NCBI GenBank assembly: GCA_017537025.1
Contig: JAFWCB010000004.1
Span: forward strand, 1 to 64,000
Length of the DNA: 64,000 nt
DNA from: Sediminibacterium sp.
Lineage (GTDB): Bacteria; Bacteroidota; Bacteroidia; Chitinophagales; Chitinophagaceae
Direction of reading: 5' to 3'
Shown: piece after piece, positions 7,736-16,798 of the stretch
How positions within the stretch are numbered: position 1 is the first letter of the stretch
How the letters are laid out: each line of letters starts with the position of its first letter
The notes under the pieces: model-generated
What the model was told of the DNA's origin: nothing
The model's input: the letters and a program-made list of their open reading frames with translations, nothing else
Database searches by the model: none
Made by a program: the position numbers and the translations under genes

Positions 7736-8125
7736 TTAACCTAGTGAGCTATTATATGATTTATCTTTAAGTTATACAAAAGCAAATACCCTTTTTATAA
7801 ACCTCAGGTAAAGAAGAACGAATAACCCATCTTTACGCAAAAGTTACTTTTCTATTTCTATTTGTAATTCAGTACTAATTTCTGTATCGGTTACCCTATT
7901 TCTTCATAGCTGTATTCATATTTGAAATTTGTACCTGCATTATCTCTTATATGATTTTGTCAAATGCTTTGGCTAATATTATCTTATGGTTTGCATAAGA
8001 ACTTTCAACTTGGTGTAGATATTCTACAATAATCTATTTTTCAAGTCTTTAGATGGCAGATTAGTTGTTACTAAATTCTGGACTACACAAATTCTTATGC
8101 TGATAATTAATTTACGATGATTTTT
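7736..8125 (-). other. 390-nt gap with a possible decayed coding remnant
   Basis: No intact gene is visible. On the minus strand a coding-like stretch runs roughly from 8080 to 7880. One frame gives VVQNLVTTNLPSKDLKNRLL then a stop. After a shift of one base the frame continues VEYLHQVESSYANHKIILAK, then AFDKII, stop, and EIMQVQISNMNTAMKK, stop. A frameshift plus stops inside protein-like sequence suggests a dead gene of unknown family just downstream of the multicopper oxidase. Confidence 0.3.
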
Positions 8126-9217
8126 TTACTGTACTTGATACATTGCGATCATACCTGCGTTTATATGATCGTTTACATGGCAATGAAATTGCCATAGTCC
8201 TGCATTACTGGCTTTCATATCGGCAGTAACTAAATTAGCAGGACCTAAAAATACTACATCTGTGCGTGTGCCACTAACTGTTGCTGTGTTGCCATGCCAA
8301 TGAGCTGTATGGTTATCCATTTCATTGCCTAAATCCATTAAATACCATCTTATTTTTTCTCCGGCTTTTATATTGCCGAATCTACAGTTGCCAAATAAAT
8401 ATCCATTAACCGAATGTTTTAAATTGCTCTCCTGAAAATCTGGATCATTGTTACTTACATTATTTAAGGTATAAGCTGCTTTATTGGTGTCTAGATATAA
8501 ACTCTTGTTTTCATCCTCAATCATAAAAAGAGCAAATTTTTCTTTGTCAATGTCTTTTGCCTTATTTTTTTCTAAATAACCCTTTTTATAAATAACAATC
8601 GATCCCACTAACCCAGCATAAATATCTTTATTATCATGCATCATCACATGCGAGTGGTAAACCCAGCCAATAGAAGATCCATCTCTTTGGGCAGGACCTG
8701 AATTTTCTGTAACTGCCCATTTATACGTAAAAGTTGTATTAGGAGGAACCCCAATGATACCTTCGTTACTCGCATCATACACAACGCCATGAGGATGTAT
8801 ACTATAAGGGAATGTAGCTTTGTTTTTAAAAACTACTTGTATGCTATCGCCAACCTCTGCTCTAATGATCGGGCCGATAATTCCTAAATCATTACTCTCT
8901 TTAGGTTTCTTTGTAGTAAATGTTGCATCGGTGTATTCCACATAAATTGCTTTAATATTTTTATTACCAATTCTGTTTGTATCTCGTTTTAAATAAGTAT
9001 TCTCCATGTCACCAAATGGCGTTGGTATTCCTGTAACTTGATTCATTCCAGTTGGGGCATAATCCCATTCTACTTCTTCTGCTGCTATATAATATACTCT
9101 TTGTGTTACTGGTATAGATAAATCAGTTGATGCAATAATATTTTGTTCTTTTTTACAACTTAAAAAAGAAATAGTAATAGTAGAAAGTAGGGTAGTATAT
9201 TTTAATATTTTTTTCAT
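8126..9217 (-). CDS. Multicopper oxidase lipoprotein (ceruloplasmin-like cupredoxin domains)
   Basis: A 363-residue secreted lipoprotein with lipobox ISFLSC and acylation site Cys21. All copper-ligand clusters of a multicopper oxidase are present: HPHG (141-144), HSH (188-190), HTAHWHG (303-309) and HCHVNDHINAGM (345-356), the last giving type 1 ligands Cys346, His351 and Met356. The opening YYIAAEEVEWDYAPTG and the two-domain size resemble ceruloplasmin/factor-V-type cupredoxins rather than three-domain CueO. Such enzymes oxidise Fe(II), Cu(I) or phenols with O2 reduced to water; the substrate here is unknown. It lies 20 nt downstream of a TonB receptor, suggesting joint work on metal uptake or detoxification. 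Confidence 0.88.
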   Translation of the reverse strand: MKKILKYTTLLSTITISFLSCKKEQNIIASTDLSIPVTQRVYYIAAEEVEWDYAPTGMNQVTGIPTPFGDMENTYLKRDTNRIGNKNIKAIYVEYTDATFTTKKPKESNDLGIIGPIIRAEVGDSIQVVFKNKATFPYSIHPHGVVYDASNEGIIGVPPNTTFTYKWAVTENSGPAQRDGSSIGWVYHSHVMMHDNKDIYAGLVGSIVIYKKGYLEKNKAKDIDKEKFALFMIEDENKSLYLDTNKAAYTLNNVSNNDPDFQESNLKHSVNGYLFGNCRFGNIKAGEKIRWYLMDLGNEMDNHTAHWHGNTATVSGTRTDVVFLGPANLVTADMKASNAGLWQFHCHVNDHINAGMIAMYQVQ

Positions 9218-9237
9218 TGCTATATCTTCATTAGTAT

Positions 9238-11409
9238 TTAAAATGTAGTTGTAAATCCTGCGTAGAGGCTGCGGCCAACTGAGGGAATAATACCCGGACC
9301 AGGATATTCGTCGGTTCTACGTGTGAAATATGATTTGTCGGTTAAATTATTTGCACCAATTTTAATTGCGTAGTTTTTTATTTTGTAAGTAGCACTTATA
9401 TCTACTACAGTATAGGCTGGAATATAACCTGCAATAGGATCATTACTTATTTTTGCATTTGAAGCATCACCAAAAGCATCTCCAACTGAATTTACTTGGA
9501 ATGTTGATGAGAAATGTTTGTTACTAAAAATTAAGCCTACACGGCTGATTGTTTTTGCTGCTGCTTCAACGCGATTATCTTTAAACTCTCCACTTGTATA
9601 TTTTGCATCTATATACGAAAATGAATTGAAAATACTTAAACCAAATTTTGATTGTTGATTGATAGCCTTTAGAATATTAAGTTCCACATAACTTTCAATA
9701 CCTTTGTGAACACTGTTAGCAATGTTGGTACGCAATGAATAGTCTGTATTAGTAGTAGGATCAGTTTTTAGTACCACACCAATTCTATTATTATATGCCA
9801 TGTAAAAACCACCTATATCAAAGTTTAAATAATTTTTAATGGTACCTCTATAACCCAAATCAGCATTATAGCCATAAGCATCTTTTAAGTTCGGGTCAAT
9901 TTTGGAAGTGACGCCAAAAGGTTCTAACTGGCTATAATCAATGGGTCGGTATGCTTGACTGAAATTGCCATATATACTGGTATTTCTGGATGGTTTATAT
10001 TCAATGCCCATTCCAGCCAATGCAAAATATCGGTTACGGCTTTGATCGGGTACTTGTTTATAATTATCTACTATTTTATAACCTCTAGCCGTGCTGTTTA
10101 AATATTCAAATCTAAAGCCGGGTGTAATAGTTAATTTGTTTCCTATCCTAAAAATATTTTCTATAAAAGGAGCAATATTGGTGGTAGTGAAATCTAAATT
10201 ATATCCCCAATCACCTGTTATCGATAAATCAAAATCGCTGTTAGTTGTACCCTCACCGCCACCCTGCCTTTCAAACCAAGCATATGCATATCTGACACCG
10301 CCTGCAATGGTTGATTGTCGTTTGCCTAGGTTATAAGTATGTGCAATTCTTAATTCAGTAGTTGTATTGTGCATATCCTCATTGCCTACTTCTCTTGGTA
10401 CATAAGTATTAGTTGCAGGATCAATTTCATCAGTTGCACTTGGACCACCATCTTCGTTACGCCATACCAAAGCCCGATTGCTAAATAAATAAGTTGTTTT
10501 TATACTGATAGTAGTATTTTCTGAAGGCGTAAAATTGGCATATCCTGTTATAATATTCCAAGGGCTTTTTAACCAATTTCTTGCCCTTGTTGATGCTTTT
10601 GGATTTGCATAAAATGTACTATCGTCTAAGCCACCAGGCATTTTTAATTGATTGCGAAGCAATGAATATTCAATCCCAATATTTAATTTATTGGTTGATT
10701 TATACTGAAACTTTCCAAAACCTGAAAGTTGCCATTGCTGACTATTTGGGCGGTAACCTTCCATATTTCGATACTGTAAAAAAGCGTAATAACTAAATTT
10801 TTTATAACTGCCGCCAACCGAATTGAAAAAATTAAACATTCCGAAACTTCCCATAGTTTGTGAAGTGGTAAACTCAAATGCTTTGTTTATCGGTGCGTCT
10901 TTGGTTACATAATTTACCAATCCACCAAATTGCGAACCAAATTGTAATGAAGCTGCTCCTCTTACCATTTCAATACGACTTACTGCTTCCATGGGTGGAA
11001 TATAATATGCCTCGTTATATCCGTAAACATCACCACTTATATTATATCCATTTTGACGTGTATTCATCTCTATACTTTGGATGGGATTTAAGCCTCTTGT
11101 TGCAATTCCGTTTGCAGTAAAACCGCCGCTTTCGGTTTCTACGATATTAAGGCCCGGTATTCTGCCTAAAATTTGTCTAGTATTGTTAATGGCTTTATTG
11201 GCATCTAAGCTATCCACAAGTATAATTTCATTTTTTTTTCCTGCGTAAATGATACCATTTTTTATTTCTGGTAAATGCCCTACACCGTTTACTGTTTTGT
11301 AGCCTGTTACCGTTATTTCCGGTAGATTCTTACTGCTGTCTACCTTTTGCGCGTTGGTATTTATGATATGAAATATTGCAAATACTAGAACTATACCCCT
11401 TTTTCTCAT
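9238..11409 (-). CDS. TonB-dependent receptor, probable metal/siderophore type
   Basis: A 723-residue outer-membrane receptor. The start at 11409 is chosen because MRKRGIVLVFAIFHIINTNAQ is a signal peptide. No carboxypeptidase-like N-domain is present. A TonB-box-like LPEITVTG is followed by the plug (ILGRIPGLNIVETESGGFTA, then IEMVRGAASLQFGSQFGGLV near residues 145-165) and a 22-strand barrel ending SVGRSLYAGFTTTF. Receptors of this FecA/FepA-like shape import ferric or other metal chelates. It is the first gene of an operon with the multicopper oxidase. The upstream gap has a phased direct repeat. The specific ligand is not inferable. Confidence 0.9.
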   Translation of the reverse strand: MRKRGIVLVFAIFHIINTNAQKVDSSKNLPEITVTGYKTVNGVGHLPEIKNGIIYAGKKNEIILVDSLDANKAINNTRQILGRIPGLNIVETESGGFTANGIATRGLNPIQSIEMNTRQNGYNISGDVYGYNEAYYIPPMEAVSRIEMVRGAASLQFGSQFGGLVNYVTKDAPINKAFEFTTSQTMGSFGMFNFFNSVGGSYKKFSYYAFLQYRNMEGYRPNSQQWQLSGFGKFQYKSTNKLNIGIEYSLLRNQLKMPGGLDDSTFYANPKASTRARNWLKSPWNIITGYANFTPSENTTISIKTTYLFSNRALVWRNEDGGPSATDEIDPATNTYVPREVGNEDMHNTTTELRIAHTYNLGKRQSTIAGGVRYAYAWFERQGGGEGTTNSDFDLSITGDWGYNLDFTTTNIAPFIENIFRIGNKLTITPGFRFEYLNSTARGYKIVDNYKQVPDQSRNRYFALAGMGIEYKPSRNTSIYGNFSQAYRPIDYSQLEPFGVTSKIDPNLKDAYGYNADLGYRGTIKNYLNFDIGGFYMAYNNRIGVVLKTDPTTNTDYSLRTNIANSVHKGIESYVELNILKAINQQSKFGLSIFNSFSYIDAKYTSGEFKDNRVEAAAKTISRVGLIFSNKHFSSTFQVNSVGDAFGDASNAKISNDPIAGYIPAYTVVDISATYKIKNYAIKIGANNLTDKSYFTRRTDEYPGPGIIPSVGRSLYAGFTTTF

Positions 11410-11461
11410 ATTTCTTGAGTTTGTGCAAATGTGGGGCAAGATCTTTTCTCAAATAGGTAGC

Positions 11462-11494
11462 AATCGGGAAATCAAATTACCAAATCGGGAAATC
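11462..11494. promoter_or_regulatory. Direct repeat with 21-bp phasing upstream of the TonB receptor operon
   Basis: AATCGGGAAATC occurs at 11462-11473 and again, identically, at 11483-11494. The copies are thus two helical turns apart, about 53-85 nt before the receptor start codon. This is the usual layout of an activator site such as LytTR or AraC class. The rest of the 11410-11706 gap shows no gene. A weak -7-like CACATTTG (minus strand, 11426-11433) lies between the repeat and the start. Confidence 0.5.
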
Positions 11495-11706
11495 TTTCAT
11501 ATACGGTAATGAGAGCCAAATGGAAGTTGGATCATTTTTTAGCTTTATAGGTGTAGAAATAATTTGAAATAGAGCGAAGGATCGTGATTACTCGGTTGGT
11601 GCTATGACAATCTTAAAAAGTGCTAATCGTAATCAGACCTATTTAACAGATTCAAGCTTGTTACTATCTAAAGTCATGAAATGAGTACATTAAATCAAAG
11701 ATATAA

Positions 11707-13926
11707 TTACCCCTTAAGACTAAACTTCTTTTTTATGGCAATAATATCTTTTTTTGTAGCAGCTAGGTTGGCTACTTGTTCTTTAATAAAACTGTTATCC
11801 TCGAGTTTACCAACTACCGTATTCATTTCTGCAAAACTTTCGTATACCATTTTGCGATAGGGGTTGCTATAGTCTTTGGCACGAGAATCACTGATTCCCT
11901 TGGTCATCCATTCTTTTGTACTGATATAATTGTTTAATAAAACTTGTAGTTGATGAGCATCTATTGTGGCTAATGGAATACCGCTGATTTCTTCTAAAGA
12001 AGCCAAAGCGTGTAATGACTTATTAGCTGCATAACTGCTGCCCTGCGCTTCATAAAAGGCATGCACTTCGTCCCAACTTTTTATTTTGTTTGAAACAATA
12101 TTTTTTTTCAATTGCTGAACAGCAGCTTCCGGTATTAATTGTCCGCCAAGGTTTACCCAACTAGTCCTTACTAGTTTATCTTGAAAAATACTTTTTACAG
12201 ATTGAAGATTCTTAATGGCAGATTGACTTATTAGCTCAAGCAGGGCCGTTGTGCCATAATAAGCAATGATCTCTTCGAAAATTTGATAGGCATGTAATAC
12301 TTTTACTAATTGCACAGCACGCTTACTATTCTCCACATCATCTGCAAGGATGTTTAAATCGTTCACGAGTTTGTTCTGGCTCTTTAATAACGATTTACCT
12401 ATAGCCAACGCTTCTGTATCGTTATTAGCTTGTTTCATGCTTTTCAGATAAGCCCTGCCGGTATATAGTGCTAATTTGTTGAGTGCGGTAAATACTTCAT
12501 TGATACTATCGGGGGCTAAAAAATCGTATTCTAAGGTTTGTACTTTATGCGTACGTTTATCTCTATCTGTATACTTCCAAGCATTACGGGCTAAGGCATA
12601 CATATTGTACATAAACCAATAGGCGGGCATAATGGTGAGTTGGTTATTATGTACATCATTACTGATCAATGAAAATGGAATTTGAATATCTAACTCTGCA
12701 GGATAATCACCTTTATTAATCATAGTAAACGATGGGAAGCGAGAGTTGTGTTTTAAGCTTACACATAAGCCAGGCCAAAAGCCGCGACCCATAATGATCT
12801 CACCATCAGCGCTTCGGCTATTATGATTAGAACCAATGGTGGCACCGGCAGCGATATTGCTTTGTCCCATTACCAAAGCAGCACAGAGAAATGAATTGTT
12901 ATGATGTTGCTCATGTGCAGGAAATATTAATGAATTCAATACCTCGCAACAAGAGATTGTAGCATTATGTCCTAAATAAGAGTTAAGCAATCGTGCCCCA
13001 TATTTTAGTTGGGAATGATCGGCCATAATAAATCTAACTGCTTTTACGCCGTAGAATATACGGCAACCATAACCAATGATACCATTTACTATTTCGCAGC
13101 CCTCTCCAATTTGGGTACGACCTTCTTCCCCTGAATTAACGGTAAGATTTTTTAGCTTATTGGCCCCTTTGAAATAGGCGTCGGTACCTACCCAAACATC
13201 TTTGATGATCTTACAATTTTTGATAACGGTTCTGTCTCCAATTTTGCCATAGTAACCTCTTTTGTTATCAAATTTCTTTTCTGTAAAGATTTTGAATTGT
13301 TTTTGCAATGCGTCATCATCCCGGAATCTGCTCCATAAAAAAGCATCACCGGGGAGCATGCCATTAAAAGGCATCACTCTTCTACCCGTATTCTCATTAC
13401 ATATTTCCATCCAAATCCGCACTTCTTCTTTTTCATCTTTTTTGATAATACCGTTTCCGAATTTGGCATGATTGGTAGTAACCAGTTCATTCACATTTGT
13501 AATGATTACTTCGCTGCCGATGATATAGTGGGAGAGATAGTGCACATTATCGATAACTACATTGTCTCCAAAATCGCAACTGATAATTGTTGAGTTATAT
13601 AAACCTACGGGAACTTTCAAATCGCTGAACCCCATGCAAAAAGGCTCTAATTTACCGATACGAACAAGCCCATGAAATTTACAATTCTTTACTAGATCCG
13701 GATTAAAGGCATTCGATACCAAAATATGATTCCAGTTATCTGAGGTATTGCCATTACGCACCAATTGTTCAACCTCATATGCTTTGAGGTTCCGGTAGGT
13801 GATACCATTTTTAATTTGAATATTACGCAAATAGTATTCATCCTTCCCCTTCGGAACATGATGATCCTTAATGAAATTATATCCTAAGGCTTCTAAGGGG
13901 GTTTTGGTGATAACGTTCTTTGGCAT
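11707..13926 (-). CDS. DUF4954 protein, left-handed beta-helix
   Basis: A 739-residue protein starting at the ATG at 13926; an upstream TTG in frame overlaps glmS and is not needed. The central part (about 60-430) has repeated short turns rich in I/V, G and N (VVIDNVHYLSHYIIGSEVII; GEGCEIVNGIIGYGCRIFYG; ATIGSNHNSRSADGE). These suggest hexapeptide-like left-handed beta-helix coils as in sugar nucleotidyltransferases and acyltransferases. The remaining C-terminal third is helical. DUF4954 has no established reaction. The start codon lies one base after the glmS stop, so the two are co-translated, pointing to amino-sugar or nucleotide-sugar metabolism. Confidence 0.85.
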   Translation of the reverse strand: MPKNVITKTPLEALGYNFIKDHHVPKGKDEYYLRNIQIKNGITYRNLKAYEVEQLVRNGNTSDNWNHILVSNAFNPDLVKNCKFHGLVRIGKLEPFCMGFSDLKVPVGLYNSTIISCDFGDNVVIDNVHYLSHYIIGSEVIITNVNELVTTNHAKFGNGIIKKDEKEEVRIWMEICNENTGRRVMPFNGMLPGDAFLWSRFRDDDALQKQFKIFTEKKFDNKRGYYGKIGDRTVIKNCKIIKDVWVGTDAYFKGANKLKNLTVNSGEEGRTQIGEGCEIVNGIIGYGCRIFYGVKAVRFIMADHSQLKYGARLLNSYLGHNATISCCEVLNSLIFPAHEQHHNNSFLCAALVMGQSNIAAGATIGSNHNSRSADGEIIMGRGFWPGLCVSLKHNSRFPSFTMINKGDYPAELDIQIPFSLISNDVHNNQLTIMPAYWFMYNMYALARNAWKYTDRDKRTHKVQTLEYDFLAPDSINEVFTALNKLALYTGRAYLKSMKQANNDTEALAIGKSLLKSQNKLVNDLNILADDVENSKRAVQLVKVLHAYQIFEEIIAYYGTTALLELISQSAIKNLQSVKSIFQDKLVRTSWVNLGGQLIPEAAVQQLKKNIVSNKIKSWDEVHAFYEAQGSSYAANKSLHALASLEEISGIPLATIDAHQLQVLLNNYISTKEWMTKGISDSRAKDYSNPYRKMVYESFAEMNTVVGKLEDNSFIKEQVANLAATKKDIIAIKKKFSLKG

Positions 13927-13927
13927 A

Positions 13928-15766
13928 CTATTCAACGGTTACACTTTTTGCGAGGTTGCGGGGTTTATCTACATCTAATCCTTTAGCTAAACCTACATAA
14001 TAGCTGAGTAATTGTAGCGGTACTACACTTAATAAGGGTGCAATTACCTCATCGGCATCGGGTACCAACATCACATCATCTGCCATACCGGGTATGATAG
14101 TATCACCTATTGTAGCAACGGCTAATACTTTGCCCTTACGAGCTTTGATCTCCTGTACGTTCGATACTATTTTCTCATAGTAAGAATCTTTCGTCGCAAC
14201 AAATACAACCGGAAGTTTTTCATCTACTAAGGCAATAGGGCCATGTTTCATCTCTGCTGCAGGATACCCTTCGGCATGTATATAAGAAATCTCTTTTAGT
14301 TTTAAAGCACCTTCCAATGCTACGGGAAAATTATATCCTCTTCCTAGGAAAAGAAAATCAGTGGCATCTTTATATTTTTCCGCGATCCTTTGGATATTAG
14401 TAGTATCGGCTAAAATTTCTTTTACTTTTTCAGGTACAGATTCTAAATCTTGCATCAACTGAACATAGCGATCTTCTGTAATAGTGTTGCGGGCATAACC
14501 AATTTTAAGTGCCATCATCATAAGAACGGCTAACTGTCCGGTAAAGGCTTTGGTACTGGCCACACCAATCTCGGGTCCGGAGTGGGTATAAGCCCCGGCA
14601 TGGCTTAATCGCGCAATGCTGCTGCCTACCGCGTTCACCACACCAAAAATAAAAGCTCCCTTTTCTTTAGCACTTTCTAATGCTACTAAGGTGTCGGCTG
14701 TTTCACCACTTTGGGAAATTGCAATAATGATATCACCTTTATGGATAACAGGATTGCGATAGCGGAATTCAGAAGCGTATTCCACTTCAACTGGAATTCG
14801 ACATAATTCTTCGATCAAATATTCTGCTATCAAACCCGCATGCCAACTGGTTCCACAGGCAACGATCATAATACGGTTGGCATGTATAAATGCATCCATA
14901 TTATTTTCAATACCTCCCATCATAATTTGTTTTGATTGTGGAAGTAAACGGCCACGTAAGCAATCGAAAATAGTATCGGGTTGTTCATGAATTTCTTTGA
15001 TCATGAAATGATCGTAACCCCCTTTCTCTATAGCCGCTAATTCCATGTCCAATTTGGTAATGAAAGGAGTTTGTTTCTCATTACCCAAATTTTTCAGGAT
15101 TAGTTCATCCGGACGAACAATGGCGATTTCATAATCATTTACATACACTACTTCTTTCGTGTATTCAATAATAGGAGAGGCGTCGCTAGCAAGAAAGTGT
15201 TCGCCTTTACCAATACCGATTACAAGCGGACTCCCTTTGCGAGCCGCGATGATTGTTTCCGGATCATCGTCGGAAATAAGTAAGATACAATAAGCCCCCA
15301 CAATACGTTTGAGCGCAATACGGAGTGCTTCTTCAAGTGGACACTCATTTTCTAATTTAATAGCTTCAATAAAATTGAGTAATACTTCTGTATCTGTATC
15401 GCTTTTAAATTGATATCCTTTCGAAATGAGTTCTTGTTTTATTTGCGCGTAGTTTTCAATAATACCATTATGGATCATGGCTAATCGTCCGCTTTGCGAT
15501 TGATGGGGATGGGCGTTGCGGTCGCTTGGTTCGCCGTGGGTAGCCCAGCGAGTGTGGCCAATACCAATATGCGATTGTAGATTTTTACCGATGGCGCTTT
15601 CCTCTAACTCGGCAACTTTCCCTTTCTTCTTATAAACATTGATTGTGTTTCCTTGAAGCAGGGCTACGCCAGAGCTATCGTAACCACGGTATTCTAATCT
15701 TTTTAATCCTTTTAATATAATTGGGTAAGCCTCTCTGGGGCCGGTATAACCAACAATTCCACACAT
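13928..15766 (-). CDS. glmS: Glutamine-fructose-6-phosphate aminotransferase (isomerizing)
   Basis: Makes glucosamine-6-phosphate from fructose-6-phosphate and glutamine, the first step to UDP-GlcNAc for peptidoglycan and LPS. The 612-residue protein has the N-terminal nucleophile Cys after Met1 (MCGIVGYTGPREAYPIILKG), the GATase motifs HTRWATHG and HNGIIENY, and two SIS domains (ISQSGETADTL; FLGRGYNFPVALEGALKLKE). The C-terminus KPRNLAKSVTVE is the invariant end of the enzyme. It is first in a two-gene operon with the DUF4954 gene. I saw no glmS-ribozyme-like structure in the 205 nt upstream. Confidence 0.97.
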   Translation of the reverse strand: MCGIVGYTGPREAYPIILKGLKRLEYRGYDSSGVALLQGNTINVYKKKGKVAELEESAIGKNLQSHIGIGHTRWATHGEPSDRNAHPHQSQSGRLAMIHNGIIENYAQIKQELISKGYQFKSDTDTEVLLNFIEAIKLENECPLEEALRIALKRIVGAYCILLISDDDPETIIAARKGSPLVIGIGKGEHFLASDASPIIEYTKEVVYVNDYEIAIVRPDELILKNLGNEKQTPFITKLDMELAAIEKGGYDHFMIKEIHEQPDTIFDCLRGRLLPQSKQIMMGGIENNMDAFIHANRIMIVACGTSWHAGLIAEYLIEELCRIPVEVEYASEFRYRNPVIHKGDIIIAISQSGETADTLVALESAKEKGAFIFGVVNAVGSSIARLSHAGAYTHSGPEIGVASTKAFTGQLAVLMMMALKIGYARNTITEDRYVQLMQDLESVPEKVKEILADTTNIQRIAEKYKDATDFLFLGRGYNFPVALEGALKLKEISYIHAEGYPAAEMKHGPIALVDEKLPVVFVATKDSYYEKIVSNVQEIKARKGKVLAVATIGDTIIPGMADDVMLVPDADEVIAPLLSVVPLQLLSYYVGLAKGLDVDKPRNLAKSVTVE

Positions 15767-15971
15767 GATTTTCGCTGTATTTTAATTTACAAGATTAAAT
15801 ATTTTTAATGAATAAGCGGCTGAAAATCAATATCGATGCGTGTTTTTGCAGCCTTAACTTATAGTATATGATACTGTTGCGGCATTTTGCTGATTTTGCA
15901 TTAAGCCGCCGCCTGTAATATGCTCAAAACGGCAAAGCGAAAGAGTAGTATTTTAGTTGAAATTGAAAGAT

Positions 15972-16487
15972 ATGAAAATTCAAAAAATGACTTTTTTGGG
16001 GTGTTTGTTTTTGTTTGTATTCGGATTACAGATATCTGCCCAGCAAACGACTATATGGCTGGTACGACATGCGGAAAAAGATACGGCTGCTGCAACAAAA
16101 TCTGATCCCCCCTTAAGTAGTGTAGGAGTTCAACGTGTAAAAGATTTACGCAGTTATTTGTTAGCCGAGAAAATCGATAATGTATTCTCCACCGAAACGA
16201 AGCGAACCAGAGCAACTGCAGCGGCTGTAGATGCACCTTTATTGATTTATGGTACCGGAAATTTTATTGATTTTGCCAATGTATTGATGCCTGAATTTAA
16301 GGGGAAGAAAATTTTAATTGTGGGGCATTCTAATACGATATTAGAAACGATTGAAGCCTTGGGTGCTAAGAGACCGGTTAAGGAATTGAAGGACGAAGAC
16401 TATGATTATATTTTCAAGCTTACGATTTCCGATGCCGGGAAAGTAAAGGTAGATGTAGCTCATTATGGAGCGGTGCATCGAAGCTAA
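15972..16487 (+). CDS. Secreted histidine phosphatase family protein
   Basis: A 171-residue protein with signal peptide MKIQKMTFLGCLFLFVFGLQ, then ISAQQ, so it acts in the envelope or periplasm. The phosphohistidine motif appears as WLVRHAEK (RHA replacing the usual RHG). Motifs VFSTETKRTRATAAAV (second Arg) and VGHSNT (second catalytic His) follow, so both catalytic His are present. Substrate unknown. An in-frame TTG five codons upstream was not chosen, since the signal peptide begins at the ATG. It stands alone, 52 nt before the tRNA. Confidence 0.85.
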   Translation: MKIQKMTFLGCLFLFVFGLQISAQQTTIWLVRHAEKDTAAATKSDPPLSSVGVQRVKDLRSYLLAEKIDNVFSTETKRTRATAAAVDAPLLIYGTGNFIDFANVLMPEFKGKKILIVGHSNTILETIEALGAKRPVKELKDEDYDYIFKLTISDAGKVKVDVAHYGAVHRS

Positions 16488-16539
16488 GTACTATTATTCT
16501 TGGTTGAATAGCTGTTTTGCCCTAATATTGCAGCCCCAA

Positions 16540-16623
16540 GCCCAGATGGCGGAACTGGTAGACGCGCTAGACTCAAAATCTGGTTATCGCAAGGTAGTGC
16601 AGGTTCGATTCCTGTTCTGGGCA
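16540..16623 (+). tRNA. tRNA-Leu (anticodon CAA)
   Basis: The acceptor arms GCCCAGA (16540-16546) and TCTGGGC (16616-16622) pair fully, with discriminator A. The anticodon stem CTAGA/TCTGG holds loop CTCAAAA, giving anticodon CAA. The long variable arm is the class II type expected of leucine tRNA, and the T arm reads GCAGGTTCGATTCCTGT. CCA is not encoded. Its last bases are repeated 171 nt downstream. Confidence 0.95.
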
Positions 16624-16624
16624 C

Positions 16625-16658
16625 AAACGCCCTTTCAACGAAGTTGGAGGGGCGTTTT
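16625..16658 (+). terminator. Hairpin terminator directly after tRNA-Leu
   Basis: AAACGCCCTTTCAAC (16625-16639) pairs along 15 positions, with G-T wobbles, with GTTGGAGGGGCGTTT (16643-16657) around a GAA loop, ending in TTTT. It begins two bases after the mature tRNA end. Confidence 0.75.
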
Positions 16659-16780
16659 GCTTTGTGAGCGAGTTGAGCTTACTCAACAAAGCGAATCAAA
16701 CAAAACGACCCCCGCACCGCAGGTGCGGAAGGGCTTTGGGTACGCCCTCTTGGTTGGAACTGCAAGCGTAGCAAAGCGAA
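16659..16780. other. Short structured spacer between the two tRNA 3' ends
   Basis: No gene was found here. The stretch has nested inverted repeats: GTTGAG/CTCAAC around CTTA, CGTTTTG (straddling the left edge) with CAAAACG, and CCGCACC/GGTGCGG around GCA. The density of pairing suggests either a structured RNA or the remains of a small inserted element. Confidence 0.35.
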
Positions 16781-16798
16781 TCCTGTTCTGGGCACAAA
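16781..16798 (+). repeat. Duplicate of the tRNA-Leu 3' end (att-like)
   Basis: TCCTGTTCTGGGCACAAA here is identical to 16610-16627, which covers the tRNA T-arm 3' strand, acceptor strand and four bases beyond. Allowing one mismatch, the match extends to 22 nt. No intact tRNA can be formed around this second copy. Such a direct repeat is what integration at a tRNA gene or a collapsed tandem duplication leaves behind. Confidence 0.7.

Noticed and set aside
11410-11706. Possible small gene in the 297-nt gap before the DUF4954 gene end
   Set aside because: All six frames are broken by stops and no motif is visible; only the direct repeat and a weak promoter box stand out.
15767-15971. glmS ribozyme or other riboswitch upstream of glmS
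   Set aside because: The leader shows no pseudoknot-like or conserved riboswitch core that I can identify, and the ribozyme is known mainly from Gram-positive bacteria.
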